From Phycicoccus jejuensis (lineage in GTDB: Bacteria; Actinomycetota; Actinomycetes; Actinomycetales; Dermatophilaceae), in NCBI RefSeq assembly GCF_000720925.1, contig NZ_JOEE01000005.1, forward strand, positions 124,001-188,000: 64,000 bases of DNA, given 5' to 3'. The stretch's first letter is position 1; the number at the start of each line of letters is the position of its first letter. The notes below the pieces were generated by a model. It searched no databases. It had not been told where the DNA came from and saw only the letters and a list, made by a program, of their open reading frames with translations. The translations under genes were made by a program, and so were the position numbers. Positions 1-9,132 of this stretch are shown here, piece after piece.

Positions 1-2218
1 CGAGCTCGGCGTCGACGAGATCGGTCGTGTGCCGGCGGTAGTGCTCGTCGACGTCCCACGCGTCCCACTGGGTGGGGGTGTCGCGGTGCAGCTGGAGCAG
101 GGCGCCGCGGCTCCCCGGCGCGAGGACCTCGCGGCCCCCGGCGGTGAGGTCGCGCACCGACGCGAGCAGCCCGTCGCGGTCGACGACCAGGCGCACGAGC
201 CCGTTGTCGACGACCCACCCGCCGGTGTCGGGGTCGGGGGAGTCCTCGACGCCGACCGGGGTCTCCGGTCCCGAGCCGTCGAGGACCGCCGCGCCGAGGG
301 CGGTGACCCCGTCGCGGTCGTGCGGGGCCGCGTTGAAGACGACCTCGTGCTCGCCCTCGCCCGCGAGAGCGGCCAGGGCGTCGTCGACGAGGGTCTCGAG
401 CTCGGTCGCCACCCGCTCGTAGTTGGCCTCGGCCTCGCGGTGCACCCAGGCGATGGACGAGCCGGGCAGGATGTCGTGGAACTGCTGGAGCAGCACCGTG
501 TGCCACGCCCGCTCGAGCGCGTCGTAGGGGTACTCCGCGCCCGTCGTCACCGCCGCCGTCGCCGCCCACAGCTCGGCCTCGCGCAGGAGGTGCTCGCTGC
601 GGCGGTTGCCCCGCTTGGTCCGGGCCTGCGAGGTGTAGGTGCCGCGGTGGAACTCGAGGTACATCTCGCCGCTCCACACGGGTGCGTCCGGGTAGGCCGC
701 CTCGGCCCGGCGGAAGAAGTCGTGGGGGTCGCCGAGCTCGACGCGCGGGGAGCCCTCGAGGTCGTGGGTGCGCGCGGCGGCCGCGAGCATCTCGCGGGTG
801 GGACCGCCGCCGCCGTCGCCGTACCCGAAGGGCAGCAGCGAGAGGTCGGTCCGCCCCTTCTCCGCGAAGTTGCGCTCGGCGCGCGCGAGGTCGGCCGCCG
901 AGACGTCGGAGTTGTAGGTGTCGGCCGGCGGGAAGTGGGTGAAGACCCGGGACCCGTCGATGCCCTCCCACCAGAAGGTGTGGTGCGGCATCCGGTTGGT
1001 CTCGTTCCACGACGGCTTCTGGGTGAGGAACCAGCGCGCGCCCGCCGCGAGGGCGATCTGCGGCATCGCCGCCGTATAGCCGAACGAGTCGGGCAGCCAG
1101 ACGTCCTCCGGCTCGACCCCGAGCTCCTCGAGGAAGAAGCGCTTGCCGGCGACGAACTGGCGGGCCAGCGCCTCGCCTCCGGGCATGTTGGTGTCGGACT
1201 CGACCCACATGCCGCCGACCGGCACGAACCGGCCCTCGCGCACGCGCTCCTTGATCCGCTCGAACAGCTCGGGCTGGCTGTCGCGCACCCAGGCGTACTG
1301 CTGCGCCGAGGAGCACGCGAAGACGAGGTCGGGGTCCTCGTCCATGAGGGCGAGGACGTTGGAGAAGGTGCGGGCGCACTTGCGCGCGGTCTCGCGGGTG
1401 GGCCAGAGCCAGGCCGAGTCGATGTGCGCGTGCCCGACGGCGACGACGCGGTGCGCGCTGGCGTCCGCCCCCGCGTCGAGCGCGGGCCGCAGCGCGGCGC
1501 GGCCGGCCGCCGCGGTGCCGGCGACGTCGTCGGGGTCGACCGCGTCGACGGCGTCCTCGAGCGCCTTGAGGGCGCCCGCGCGGCGGCTGCCGGCGGGCAG
1601 CTCGACGACGAGGCCGCGCAGGGCGGTCACGTCCTGGAGCAGCTCCCACACCTCGACGTCGACCTCGGCGAGGTCGACCCCGTCGTAGCGGTAGCGCGGC
1701 TCGCGCCCGGCCGTGGCGAGGTCACCGAGCGGGGTCGGCTCGAAGGTGAAGGCGCCGGCGCCGGCGACGTCCGGGTTGGACGACGCCTCGAGCAGCACCT
1801 CGACGGCCTGTCCGTCCGCGGAGACCGCCGCGAGGGGTAGGTACCGGTTGCGGGGGTGCAGGCCCTTGATGACGGTGCCGTCCGGGCGGTAGGCCGTGGC
1901 CTCGGCCTGGAAACCGGGGTGGTCCTCGGAGTAGCCGAGGTCGGCGACGACCTCGACGCGCGTGCCGTCACCTCCCCAGCCCTCGGGGACGGTCCCGGTG
2001 GCGCGGAACCACGTCGTGCCCCACGGGCGGCCCCAGCGGGTACCGGGGGAGACGGGTTCGAACGCGGAGGTGGTGGCCTCGGCGAAGGGGACGGGCTCGC
2101 CGGGGGCCTCCCACCACTCGACGGTGAGGGGGGTGCGGCGGCGGTGGAGGCCGGGGACGAGGCGCTCCCGCACGAAGCGGTCGACGCGCAGCTCGACGAG
2201 GTGGCTGTTGTCGTGCAC
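1..2218 (-). CDS. alpha-mannosidase, GH38 (C-terminus outside window)
   Basis: A glycoside hydrolase family 38 alpha-mannosidase releasing mannose from alpha-mannosides, probably in the cytoplasm because no signal peptide is seen. About 739 residues are visible; family members run near 1000, so the C-terminal beta domain is missing at the edge. The catalytic domain carries AHIDSAWLWP (about residue 262, zinc site) and WLPDSFGY (about 373, nucleophile Asp region), and HDILPGSS further on. The GTG start lies behind GAGAGG and 16 nt after the upstream permease stop. It is the last visible gene of a ROK-ABC sugar operon, which suggests imported mannosides as substrate. Family call is firm; exact substrate is inference. 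Confidence 0.93.
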   Translation of the reverse strand, partial: MHDNSHLVELRVDRFVRERLVPGLHRRRTPLTVEWWEAPGEPVPFAEATTSAFEPVSPGTRWGRPWGTTWFRATGTVPEGWGGDGTRVEVVADLGYSEDHPGFQAEATAYRPDGTVIKGLHPRNRYLPLAAVSADGQAVEVLLEASSNPDVAGAGAFTFEPTPLGDLATAGREPRYRYDGVDLAEVDVEVWELLQDVTALRGLVVELPAGSRRAGALKALEDAVDAVDPDDVAGTAAAGRAALRPALDAGADASAHRVVAVGHAHIDSAWLWPTRETARKCARTFSNVLALMDEDPDLVFACSSAQQYAWVRDSQPELFERIKERVREGRFVPVGGMWVESDTNMPGGEALARQFVAGKRFFLEELGVEPEDVWLPDSFGYTAAMPQIALAAGARWFLTQKPSWNETNRMPHHTFWWEGIDGSRVFTHFPPADTYNSDVSAADLARAERNFAEKGRTDLSLLPFGYGDGGGGPTREMLAAAARTHDLEGSPRVELGDPHDFFRRAEAAYPDAPVWSGEMYLEFHRGTYTSQARTKRGNRRSEHLLREAELWAATAAVTTGAEYPYDALERAWHTVLLQQFHDILPGSSIAWVHREAEANYERVATELETLVDDALAALAGEGEHEVVFNAAPHDRDGVTALGAAVLDGSGPETPVGVEDSPDPDTGGWVVDNGLVRLVVDRDGLLASVRDLTAGGREVLAPGSRGALLQLHRDTPTQWDAWDVDEHYRRHTTDLVDAEL

Positions 2219-2234
2219 GGGTGGTGGTTTCCTC

Positions 2235-3158
2235 TCAACCCTTGACGGAGCCGGCGAGGGCGAACGAGCCGCCTCCGAGGCGTTGGACGACGAGGTACAG
2301 GACGAGCACGGGCAGGGAGTACAGGACGGAGAAGGCGGCGAGCTGCCCGTAGGCCACCGCTCCGTTGGTGCCGAAGAACGTGTAGATCGACACGGCCGCA
2401 GGCTGTTTCGCCGGGTCGAGCAGGAGCACGAACGGGACGAAGAAGTTCCCCCACGCCTGCGTGAACACGAAGATGAAGACGACCGCCATGCCGGGGCGCA
2501 TGAGCGGGACGACGACCCGCCACAACGCCTGCATCGAGCTCGCCCCGTCGACCCAGGCGGCCTCCTCGATCGACACCGGCACCGAGTCCATGAAGTTCTT
2601 CGTCATCCAGACGGCCATTGGGAGCGCCGTCGCGGAGAGGAAGAGGACCGTGCCGGGCACCGAGTCGAGCAGCCCGAGCGTGACGAAGAGGGCGTAGACC
2701 GGCACCATCACCGCGGTGATGGGCAGGCAGCTCCCGAAGAGGATCGTGTGGAGGAACGCCCGGTTGAACCGCATCCTGTACCGCGACAGCGGGTACGCCG
2801 ACAGGGTCGCGACGAGGACGACGATGACCGCCGTCGCGCCCGAGACGACGAGCGAGTTGAGCAGCGGTCGGAAGGTCAGCTCCGGGGTGAGGACGTCGCG
2901 GTAGTTCTGCAGCGTCGGCTCCTCCGGCACCGAGACCGACACCGTGGCGCTCGGGTTGACCGACGCGAGGAGGATCCAGGCGAGCGGCACGAGGAACGCC
3001 ACGCCGACGACGACGAGCGCGAGCCCGGCGGCCAGTCGCGGGCCCTTCGTGCGGCTCGGCGCCGCGGGGCTGACCCGGGGGCGCCGGGGTGGGCGGGTCG
3101 CGGCCGGCGGGACCGGCACGGCGGCGGTGGGCGACGGCGTGGTCGTGGGCGTCGTCAT
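2235..3158 (-). CDS. ABC sugar transporter permease, MalG type
   Basis: Inner-membrane permease of a carbohydrate importer (CUT1 type), 307 aa. A Pro/Thr-rich cytoplasmic N-terminus of about 45 residues precedes a first membrane helix (LAAGLALVVVGVAFLVPLAW). The EAA loop that contacts the ATPase is visible as IEEAAWVDGASSMQAL. The ATG start overlaps the stop of the other permease as ATGA, so the two are translationally coupled. The mannosidase gene follows after 16 nt. No ATPase is encoded nearby, which is common for actinobacterial CUT1 systems that share an MsiK-type ATPase encoded elsewhere (established knowledge; not seen here). Confidence 0.93.
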   Translation of the reverse strand: MTTPTTTPSPTAAVPVPPAATRPPRRPRVSPAAPSRTKGPRLAAGLALVVVGVAFLVPLAWILLASVNPSATVSVSVPEEPTLQNYRDVLTPELTFRPLLNSLVVSGATAVIVVLVATLSAYPLSRYRMRFNRAFLHTILFGSCLPITAVMVPVYALFVTLGLLDSVPGTVLFLSATALPMAVWMTKNFMDSVPVSIEEAAWVDGASSMQALWRVVVPLMRPGMAVVFIFVFTQAWGNFFVPFVLLLDPAKQPAAVSIYTFFGTNGAVAYGQLAAFSVLYSLPVLVLYLVVQRLGGGSFALAGSVKG

Positions 3159-4096
3159 GAGTCGACCTCCGGCTTGAGCACCTTGACGTAGACGACGGCG
3201 AACAGCGCACCGACCATGAGCGTCACCGTGGCGATGGCCGTGCCGTAGCCGACCTGTGCGAACTTGAAGGCCTGCTGGAAGGCGAGGATGGGCAGCGTCG
3301 AGCTCTGCGTCCCGGGGCCGCCGCCGGTCATCACCCAGATGAGGGTGAAGACGCCGAGGGTCTGCAGCGTCGTGAGCATCATGTTCGTCGCGATGGCCCG
3401 GCGGACCATCGGCAGCGTGATCCGCGTGAAGCGCTGCCACCAGCCGGCGCCGTCGATCTCCGCGGCCTCGGTGAGGTCCGGCGGGACCTCGGCGAGGGCG
3501 GCCGAGTAGACCATCATCGAGAACGCCGTGCCGCGCCAGACGTTGGCGAGGATGACGGTGAGCAGCGGGAACGTGATGAGCCAGGTCGGCCCGTCGAGGC
3601 CGAGCCACCCGAGCATCTCGTTGAGCGTGCCGTCGGTGGCGAAGAACGCGTAGAGGGTGAACGCGGCGACGATCTCGGGCAGCACCCACGCCGTGACGAC
3701 GAGAGAGCTGACGACCGAGCCGAGCCGCTTCGGCCCGTTGCGGACGAGCAGCGCGAGGGCCATCCCGAGGACGTTCTGGCCGACGATGGCGGAGCCGACG
3801 ACGAAGACGAGGGTGAGCCAGACCGACTTCCAGAACTGGCCGCTCGTGAACAGCTGCGTGTAGTTGTCGAGACCGACGAACTCGGGGGCGACGGCGCGGT
3901 AGCCCGACAGGGCCGCGTTGGTCAGCGAGCCGTAGAGGGCGTACCCGATGGGGCCGACGAGGAAGATCCCCATGAGGACGACGCCGGGGGCGAGGGGGAG
4001 GAGGCGCAGGAGCGTGCGCCGGCCGCCGGTGGCGGCACCCCGCCCCGGGCCGCCGCGGTCGCGGCGGCTCGGGGCGGGTGCGAGGGCGGTGCTCAC
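3155..4096 (-). CDS. ABC sugar transporter permease, MalF type
   Basis: Second permease of the same importer, 313 aa. An Arg/Gly-rich N-terminus is followed by a first helix (LLRLLPLAPGVVLMGIFLVG) and later helices typical of the MalF group. The EAA loop reads LTEAAEIDGAGWWQRF. The GTG start is separated by one base from the TGA of the solute-binding protein gene, and the stop overlaps the next permease by four bases, so binding protein, MalF and MalG form one coupled unit. Upstream in-frame codons run antisense-like into the binding-protein gene and were not used. The transported sugar cannot be read from the permease; the GH38 neighbour suggests mannosides. Confidence 0.92.
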   Translation of the reverse strand: MSTALAPAPSRRDRGGPGRGAATGGRRTLLRLLPLAPGVVLMGIFLVGPIGYALYGSLTNAALSGYRAVAPEFVGLDNYTQLFTSGQFWKSVWLTLVFVVGSAIVGQNVLGMALALLVRNGPKRLGSVVSSLVVTAWVLPEIVAAFTLYAFFATDGTLNEMLGWLGLDGPTWLITFPLLTVILANVWRGTAFSMMVYSAALAEVPPDLTEAAEIDGAGWWQRFTRITLPMVRRAIATNMMLTTLQTLGVFTLIWVMTGGGPGTQSSTLPILAFQQAFKFAQVGYGTAIATVTLMVGALFAVVYVKVLKPEVDS

Positions 4097-4097
4097 C

Positions 4098-5456
4098 TCA
4101 GCCGCCCTGGACCTTGTCCTGGCCGACGATGCCGACCAGCCCCTCGTCGTAGGTCTTCGCCGCCTCGTCGGGCGTCGCGGACCCGGTGGCGACGGACTCC
4201 GCCGCGACCTGGATGTTGCCGGAGATCTGCGAGTAGTCCGGGGTCGCCGGCCGGAAGTTCGTCGTCGGCACGAGCGAGGAGAAGAACTCGAACGACGGGT
4301 TGTACGAGGTGTACGCGTCGTCCGAGGCGACGTCCTTGCGGACCGCGATCTGGCTGTTCTCGGTGTCGTACTTGAGCGAGTTCTCGCGGTTGAGCGCGAC
4401 CTTGATGAAGTCGAACGCCGCGTTCTTGTCCTTCGCGTTGGCGCCGACCGACAGCAGCCAGCCGCCGGACATCGACACCGAGCCGGGGGCCTGGCCGTTC
4501 TGGGTCGGCATCGGGGCGAAGCCGATGGTGTCCTCCCAGCCCTTCCAGGCGTTGTCGCCCTCGATCCACTGGCCGGGAAGCCACGAGCCGTCGAGCGCGA
4601 TGGCCAGCTCGCCCTTGGGGAGCATCTCGGTGGCGACGCGCGAGCCGACCGTGGCGTCGAGCGCGACGTCGAGGGCCGGGGCGAGCTTCTCGCCGAAGAT
4701 GGTCTGGTAGAAGCCGAGCGTGTCCTTGAAGCCCTGCGACCCGGTGACCCACTTCTGGCTGGAGTCGTCGTACAGCGTGCTGTCGGTGCCGTAGAGCAGC
4801 ATCTCGAAGCCCTGCATCGAGGTGGCCTCGCCGGCGGCCTTGCCCGCGTAGACGTTGATCGGCGTGACGCCCGGGGCCTTCTGCTTGATGGTGCGGGCGG
4901 CGCTGAGGACGTCGTCCCAGGTCTTCGGCTGCCAGTCGGTCGGCAGTCCGGCCTTCTCGAAGATGTCCTTGTTGTAGAACAGCGCACGGGTGTCGGTGCC
5001 CATCGAGACGCCGTAGGTCTTCTTGTCGTCGCCGAGGCCGGCCTGCTTGGCGACGTCGTCGAACTGGCTCCAGTCCGACCACCCGGCGAGCTGCTCGTCG
5101 ATGGGGGCGAGGTAGCCGGCGGCGGCGTCGCTGCGGACCTGGAAGCTGTCCTCGTAGATGACGTCGGGGGCGGTGGAGGGCGAGCGGTTCATCAGGGCGA
5201 GCTTGGTGAAGTACTGGTCCTGCTCGGCCTCGATCGCGGTGAGCTTGACCTTCTTGCCGGGGTTGGCGGCCTCGTACTCCGAGGCGGCCTTCTTGAGGAC
5301 GGCGTCGAGCTGCGTGAACTGTGCCGTGCGCTGGTAGGCGACCGTGATCGTGTTCGTGTCGCCGGACCCGGAGGAGGAGCCCGAGCCGCAACCGGCGAGG
5401 ACGATCCCGAGGGAGAGGGCGGCGGCACCGAGGGCCGCAGGACGGGTGCGCTGCAT
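4098..5456 (-). CDS. extracellular sugar-binding lipoprotein (family 1 SBP)
   Basis: Substrate-binding lipoprotein of the CUT1 importer, 452 aa. The signal peptide ends in a lipobox LAGC with Cys23, followed by a Gly/Ser-rich linker. The mature part has the family 1 solute-binding pattern, with PDVIYEDSF near residue 110 and GSWLPGQW near residue 290. It is the first structural gene of the operon, preceded by a clear promoter with an AT-rich spacer. The ROK regulator gene lies 140 bp upstream on the same strand and is a likely controller. Ligand is unknown; mannosides or mannose-rich oligosaccharides are inferred only from the linked GH38 gene. Confidence 0.93.
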   Translation of the reverse strand: MQRTRPAALGAAALSLGIVLAGCGSGSSSGSGDTNTITVAYQRTAQFTQLDAVLKKAASEYEAANPGKKVKLTAIEAEQDQYFTKLALMNRSPSTAPDVIYEDSFQVRSDAAAGYLAPIDEQLAGWSDWSQFDDVAKQAGLGDDKKTYGVSMGTDTRALFYNKDIFEKAGLPTDWQPKTWDDVLSAARTIKQKAPGVTPINVYAGKAAGEATSMQGFEMLLYGTDSTLYDDSSQKWVTGSQGFKDTLGFYQTIFGEKLAPALDVALDATVGSRVATEMLPKGELAIALDGSWLPGQWIEGDNAWKGWEDTIGFAPMPTQNGQAPGSVSMSGGWLLSVGANAKDKNAAFDFIKVALNRENSLKYDTENSQIAVRKDVASDDAYTSYNPSFEFFSSLVPTTNFRPATPDYSQISGNIQVAAESVATGSATPDEAAKTYDEGLVGIVGQDKVQGG

Positions 5457-5507
5457 CGGGGGGTCCCTTCGCGTTCGCGGGTCACCGTTGACCCGGCTTG
5501 CGAGGTT

Positions 5508-5536
5508 TATACATCAAATGGACTAACTGACGTCAA
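5508..5536 (-). promoter_or_regulatory. promoter of the mannoside operon, with AT-rich possible operator
   Basis: On the minus strand TTGACG (5536-5531), a 17-base spacer and TGTATA (5513-5508) form a good sigma-A type promoter about 50 nt before the binding-protein start. The spacer and -10 region are strikingly AT-rich for this genome, and TTTGATGTATAAA is a loose inverted repeat. ROK repressors often bind AT-rich operators, so this is the natural target of the upstream ROK protein. The promoter is seen; the operator role is inference. Confidence 0.65.
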
Positions 5537-5596
5537 GGGGGATCCGGGGTTCGTGGACACGGGATCTCGACAGGTGGACGCCGGCCGTCGGGGGTG

Positions 5597-6913
5597 TCAG
5601 TCGACGAGCAGGGCGGAGGAGCGCGCGCTGAAGGCGTGGTCGAGGACGGTGCTCGCGGCGCCCACCGCGGCGACGTCGGGGCCGAGGACGGTGCCGCGCA
5701 CCGCGATCGGGTGGATGGCCGCACCGACGGCCCGGTCACGCACGAGCGCGGGGACGAGCGTGAGGAACGTGGGGGAGAGCCGGGCCCAGAGCGGCCCGCC
5801 GAAGACGACATGGTCGGCGTCGAGGACGTCGACGAGGTCCGTCACCGACTTGGCGACGTGCCGGGCCCAGTCCTCGAGCAGGGCGAGGGCGCGGGTGTCC
5901 CCGGCGTCGGCGAGGTCGCAGAAGGCGTCGAAGGCGACGAGGACCGAGGCGCCGGGGTGGAGGGGGTCGCCGGCCGGCGGGGGCACGGTGGGCCCGCCGG
6001 CGTCCGTGAGGTCGGGCGCAGCGGGGTCGAGGTCCCAGTGCCCGATGCCCTCGCGGACCGCGCGCCGGACGACCTGGCCCGGCGCGCAGACCTCGCCGAG
6101 GCAGCCGCCGAGGCCGCACCAGCAGGACGGGCCGGTGGCGCCGGTGCCGAGGTGGCCGACCTCGCCGGCGTTGCCCGAGGCCCCGCGCAGCACCTCGCCG
6201 CCGACGACGAGACCGGCGCCGACACCGGTGCCGAGGTAGAGGAAGACCGCTGTCGCGCCGGGCCCGAGGCCGCCGGCCCAGACCTCGCCGACGGCGGCGG
6301 CGACGACGTCCTTGTCGAGCAGCACCGGCAGCCCGGTCGCGTCGGCGAGGGTGTCACGCACCCCGACCCGCTCCCAGCCGGGGAGGTTCGGGGGGCGCAC
6401 GAGCGTGCCGGCCGCGCGGTCGAGCGGGCCGGGGGCGGCGACGCCGAGCCCGACCAGCCGCCCCGGGTCGATGCCCGAGTCCGCGACGAGACGGTCGACG
6501 TCCTCGACGACGTCGCGCAGTACCTCGTCCGGGTCGGCGCCCGGCCGCAGCGCGCGGGCGGAGCGGGCGACCGGCTGCCCGGTGAGGTCGAGGAGGACGT
6601 GGCTGACGACGGCCGGGTCGAGGTGGACGCCGACGGCGTAGCGGCCCGAGGGCTGGAGGCGCAGCAGGGTGCGCGGCTTGCCGGGACCCGAGGCCCGGCG
6701 GCCGGCCTCGACGACGAGGTCGTCGTCGAGGAGGCGGCGGCAGATGTTCGAGACGGCCTGGGGGGAGAGGCCCGTCGCGGAGGCCAGCTCGACCCGGCTC
6801 AGGCCCTCCGGGTGGTGGCGGATCGCCTCGAGGACGACGACCTGGTTGTAGCCCCCGACGCGGGGCAGGTTGGAGCCCCGGCGGATGGTCGGGGGCGCGG
6901 GCACGCCCGTCAT
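5597..6913 (-). CDS. ROK family transcriptional regulator
   Basis: Sugar-responsive repressor of the ROK family, 438 aa, the size of regulators such as NagC or XylR rather than of plain sugar kinases. The N-terminal winged helix covers about residues 15-75 (helix [20 protein letters not shown]). The ROK domain follows, with [10 protein letters not shown] and the zinc cluster [14 protein letters not shown] glucokinase-like ATP site could remain, but the HTH points to regulation. The gene lies just upstream of, and co-directional with, the mannoside import genes. ATG at 6913 was taken; a GTG four codons in is possible. It is divergent from uvrB. Confidence 0.93.
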   Translation of the reverse strand: MTGVPAPPTIRRGSNLPRVGGYNQVVVLEAIRHHPEGLSRVELASATGLSPQAVSNICRRLLDDDLVVEAGRRASGPGKPRTLLRLQPSGRYAVGVHLDPAVVSHVLLDLTGQPVARSARALRPGADPDEVLRDVVEDVDRLVADSGIDPGRLVGLGVAAPGPLDRAAGTLVRPPNLPGWERVGVRDTLADATGLPVLLDKDVVAAAVGEVWAGGLGPGATAVFLYLGTGVGAGLVVGGEVLRGASGNAGEVGHLGTGATGPSCWCGLGGCLGEVCAPGQVVRRAVREGIGHWDLDPAAPDLTDAGGPTVPPPAGDPLHPGASVLVAFDAFCDLADAGDTRALALLEDWARHVAKSVTDLVDVLDADHVVFGGPLWARLSPTFLTLVPALVRDRAVGAAIHPIAVRGTVLGPDVAAVGAASTVLDHAFSARSSALLVD

Positions 6914-6975
6914 CGTCGCACGTGGGCGCCCGGGCTGGGCAGCGATCCCGTCCACGCGCACGCGGCCGCGGCCCC

Positions 6976-6997
6976 TGTCGGTGCCGGGGCCTACCGT
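6976..6997 (+). promoter_or_regulatory. uvrB promoter, RecA-independent damage (PafBC-type) motif
   Basis: TGTCGGTG at 6976-6983, exactly eight bases, then TACCGT at 6992-6997. This matches the mycobacterial RecA-NDp consensus tTGTCRGtg-N8-TAnnnT, the target of the PafBC activator (established knowledge). The -10 hexamer ends six bases before the uvrB ATG, so transcription should start at or next to the start codon. No Shine-Dalgarno is present, which agrees with a leaderless mRNA. Confidence 0.85.
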
Positions 6998-7003
6998 GGA
7001 TGC

Positions 7004-9118
7004 ATGCGCCCCACCACCGAGCTCCAGCGCCGCGTCGCGCCGTTCGAGGTCGTCTCCGAGTTCTCGCCCGCCGGCGACCAGCCGAAGGCCATCGAGGAGC
7101 TCGCCCGCCGCATCAAGGCCGGCGAGCAGGACGTCGTCCTCCTCGGCGCCACCGGCACCGGCAAGTCGGCCACCACCGCGTGGCTCGTCGAGCAGGTGCA
7201 GCGCCCGACGCTGGTCATGGCGCCGAACAAGACGCTCGCCGCGCAGCTGGCCAACGAGTTCCGAGAACTGTTGCCGCACAACGCCGTCGAGTACTTCGTC
7301 AGCTACTACGACTACTACCAGCCCGAGGCGTACGTCCCGCAGAGCGACACCTACATCGAGAAGGACTCCTCGATCAACGAGGAGGTCGAGCGGCTGCGGC
7401 ACAGCGCCACGAACAGCCTGCTGACCCGGCGCGACGTCATCGTCGTCGCGTCCGTCTCGTGCATCTACGGCCTCGGCACGCCGCAGGAGTACGTCGACCG
7501 GATGGTCCCGCTGCGCGTCGGCGACGAGGTCAACCGCGACGACCTCCTGCGCAAGTTCGTCCACATGCAGTACACCCGCAACGACCTCGCCTTCACCCGC
7601 GGCACCTTCCGGGTCCGTGGCGACACCGTCGAGATCATCCCGGTCTACGAGGAGCACGCCGTCCGCATCGAGTTCTTCGGCGACGAGGTCGAGGCGCTCT
7701 ACACGCTCAACCCGCTGACCGGCGAGGTCGTGCGCGAGGAGCAGGAGATGTACGTCTTCCCCGCCTCGCACTACGTCGCCGGCCCGGACCGGATGGAGCG
7801 GGCGATCGCGGGCATCGAGCGCGAGCTCGAGGACCAGCTGGCGAACTTCGAGCGCCAGGGCAAGCTGCTCGAGGCGCAGCGGCTGCGGATGCGCACGACG
7901 TACGACATCGAGATGATGCGCCAGATCGGGTCGTGCTCGGGGATCGAGAACTACTCGATGCACATCGACGGCCGCTCGCCGGGCTCGGCGCCCAACTGCC
8001 TCCTCGACTACTTCCCGGAGGACTTCCTCCTCGTCATCGACGAGTCGCACCAGACCGTCCCGCAGATCGGCGCGATGTACGAGGGCGACGCCTCGCGCAA
8101 GCGCACCCTCGTCGACCACGGCTTCCGCCTGCCGTCGGCGATGGACAACCGGCCGCTGAAGTGGGAGGAGTTTCTCGAGCGGATCGGCCAGACCGTCTAC
8201 CTGTCGGCGACCCCGGGCGACTACGAGCTGGCCAAGAGCGACGGCTTCGTCGAGCAGGTCATCCGCCCGACCGGGCTGGTCGACCCCGAGGTGATCATGA
8301 AGCCGACCAAGGGCCAGATCGACGACCTGCTCCACGAGATCCGGCTGCGCACCGAGAAGAACGAGCGCGTCCTCGTCACGACCCTCACGAAGAAGATGGC
8401 CGAGGACCTCACCGACTACCTCCTCGACAAGGGAGTGCGAGTCCGGTACCTGCACAGTGACATCGACACGCTCCGCCGCGTCGAGCTGCTGCGCGAGCTG
8501 CGGATGGGGGAGTACGACGTCCTCGTCGGCATCAACCTCCTGCGCGAGGGTCTCGACCTGCCGGAGGTGTCGCTCGTCGCGATCCTCGACGCCGACAAGG
8601 AGGGCTTCCTCCGCTCGACCCGCAGCCTCATCCAGACGATCGGCCGCGCGGCGCGCAACGTGTCGGGCCAGGTGCACATGTACGCCGACAAGGTCACGCC
8701 CTCGATGCGCGACGCCGTCGAGGAGACGACGCGCCGGCGCGAGAAGCAGGTCGCCTACAACCTCGCGCACGGGGTCGACCCGCAGCCGCTGCGCAAGCGG
8801 ATCGCCGACATCACCGACATGCTCCAGCGCGAGGACGCCGACACCCAGGAGCTCCTCGGCTCCGGGCGGGCGCGATCGCGCGGCAAGGCCGACGGTGGTC
8901 GTGGCCGCGGCGCGGTGGCGGCCGACGCGGACGCCGCGATGGGCACGCAGCGCGGCAAGGACCTGCCGGCGAGCGAGCTGGCCGGCCTCATCCAGGAGCT
9001 CTCGACGCAGATGCACCAGGCCGCCGGCGACCTGCACTTCGAGCTCGCGGCGCGGCTGCGCGACGAGATCGGCGACCTCAAGAAGGAGCTGCGGCAGATG
9101 AGCGAGGCGACGCGCTAG
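7004..9118 (+). CDS. uvrB: excinuclease ABC subunit B
   Basis: DNA-damage verification helicase of nucleotide-excision repair, 704 aa, full family length. Walker A GATGTGKS is at residues 48-55. The beta-hairpin that inserts between strands lies near [18 protein letters not shown]. Helicase motifs include [13 protein letters not shown] and [11 protein letters not shown]-terminal UVR motif ([20 protein letters not shown]) binds UvrC/UvrA. The linker before it contains a Gly/Arg/Ala-rich stretch. ATG at 7004 fits a leaderless start behind a PafBC-type promoter. It stands alone, convergent with the aldo/keto reductase gene 14 bp downstream. Confidence 0.98.
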   Translation: MRPTTELQRRVAPFEVVSEFSPAGDQPKAIEELARRIKAGEQDVVLLGATGTGKSATTAWLVEQVQRPTLVMAPNKTLAAQLANEFRELLPHNAVEYFVSYYDYYQPEAYVPQSDTYIEKDSSINEEVERLRHSATNSLLTRRDVIVVASVSCIYGLGTPQEYVDRMVPLRVGDEVNRDDLLRKFVHMQYTRNDLAFTRGTFRVRGDTVEIIPVYEEHAVRIEFFGDEVEALYTLNPLTGEVVREEQEMYVFPASHYVAGPDRMERAIAGIERELEDQLANFERQGKLLEAQRLRMRTTYDIEMMRQIGSCSGIENYSMHIDGRSPGSAPNCLLDYFPEDFLLVIDESHQTVPQIGAMYEGDASRKRTLVDHGFRLPSAMDNRPLKWEEFLERIGQTVYLSATPGDYELAKSDGFVEQVIRPTGLVDPEVIMKPTKGQIDDLLHEIRLRTEKNERVLVTTLTKKMAEDLTDYLLDKGVRVRYLHSDIDTLRRVELLRELRMGEYDVLVGINLLREGLDLPEVSLVAILDADKEGFLRSTRSLIQTIGRAARNVSGQVHMYADKVTPSMRDAVEETTRRREKQVAYNLAHGVDPQPLRKRIADITDMLQREDADTQELLGSGRARSRGKADGGRGRGAVAADADAAMGTQRGKDLPASELAGLIQELSTQMHQAAGDLHFELAARLRDEIGDLKKELRQMSEATR

Positions 9119-9132
9119 CCCGGGCGACCGGC

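Noticed and set aside
29..1840. Long plus-strand ORF opposite the mannosidase
   Set aside because: Composition is Arg/Val/Gly-rich antisense of a clear GH38 gene; high GC makes such shadows common.
6914..7003. LexA SOS box before uvrB, uvrA or uvrC
   Set aside because: No CGAAC-N4-GTTCG was found there; the RecA-independent motif fits instead.
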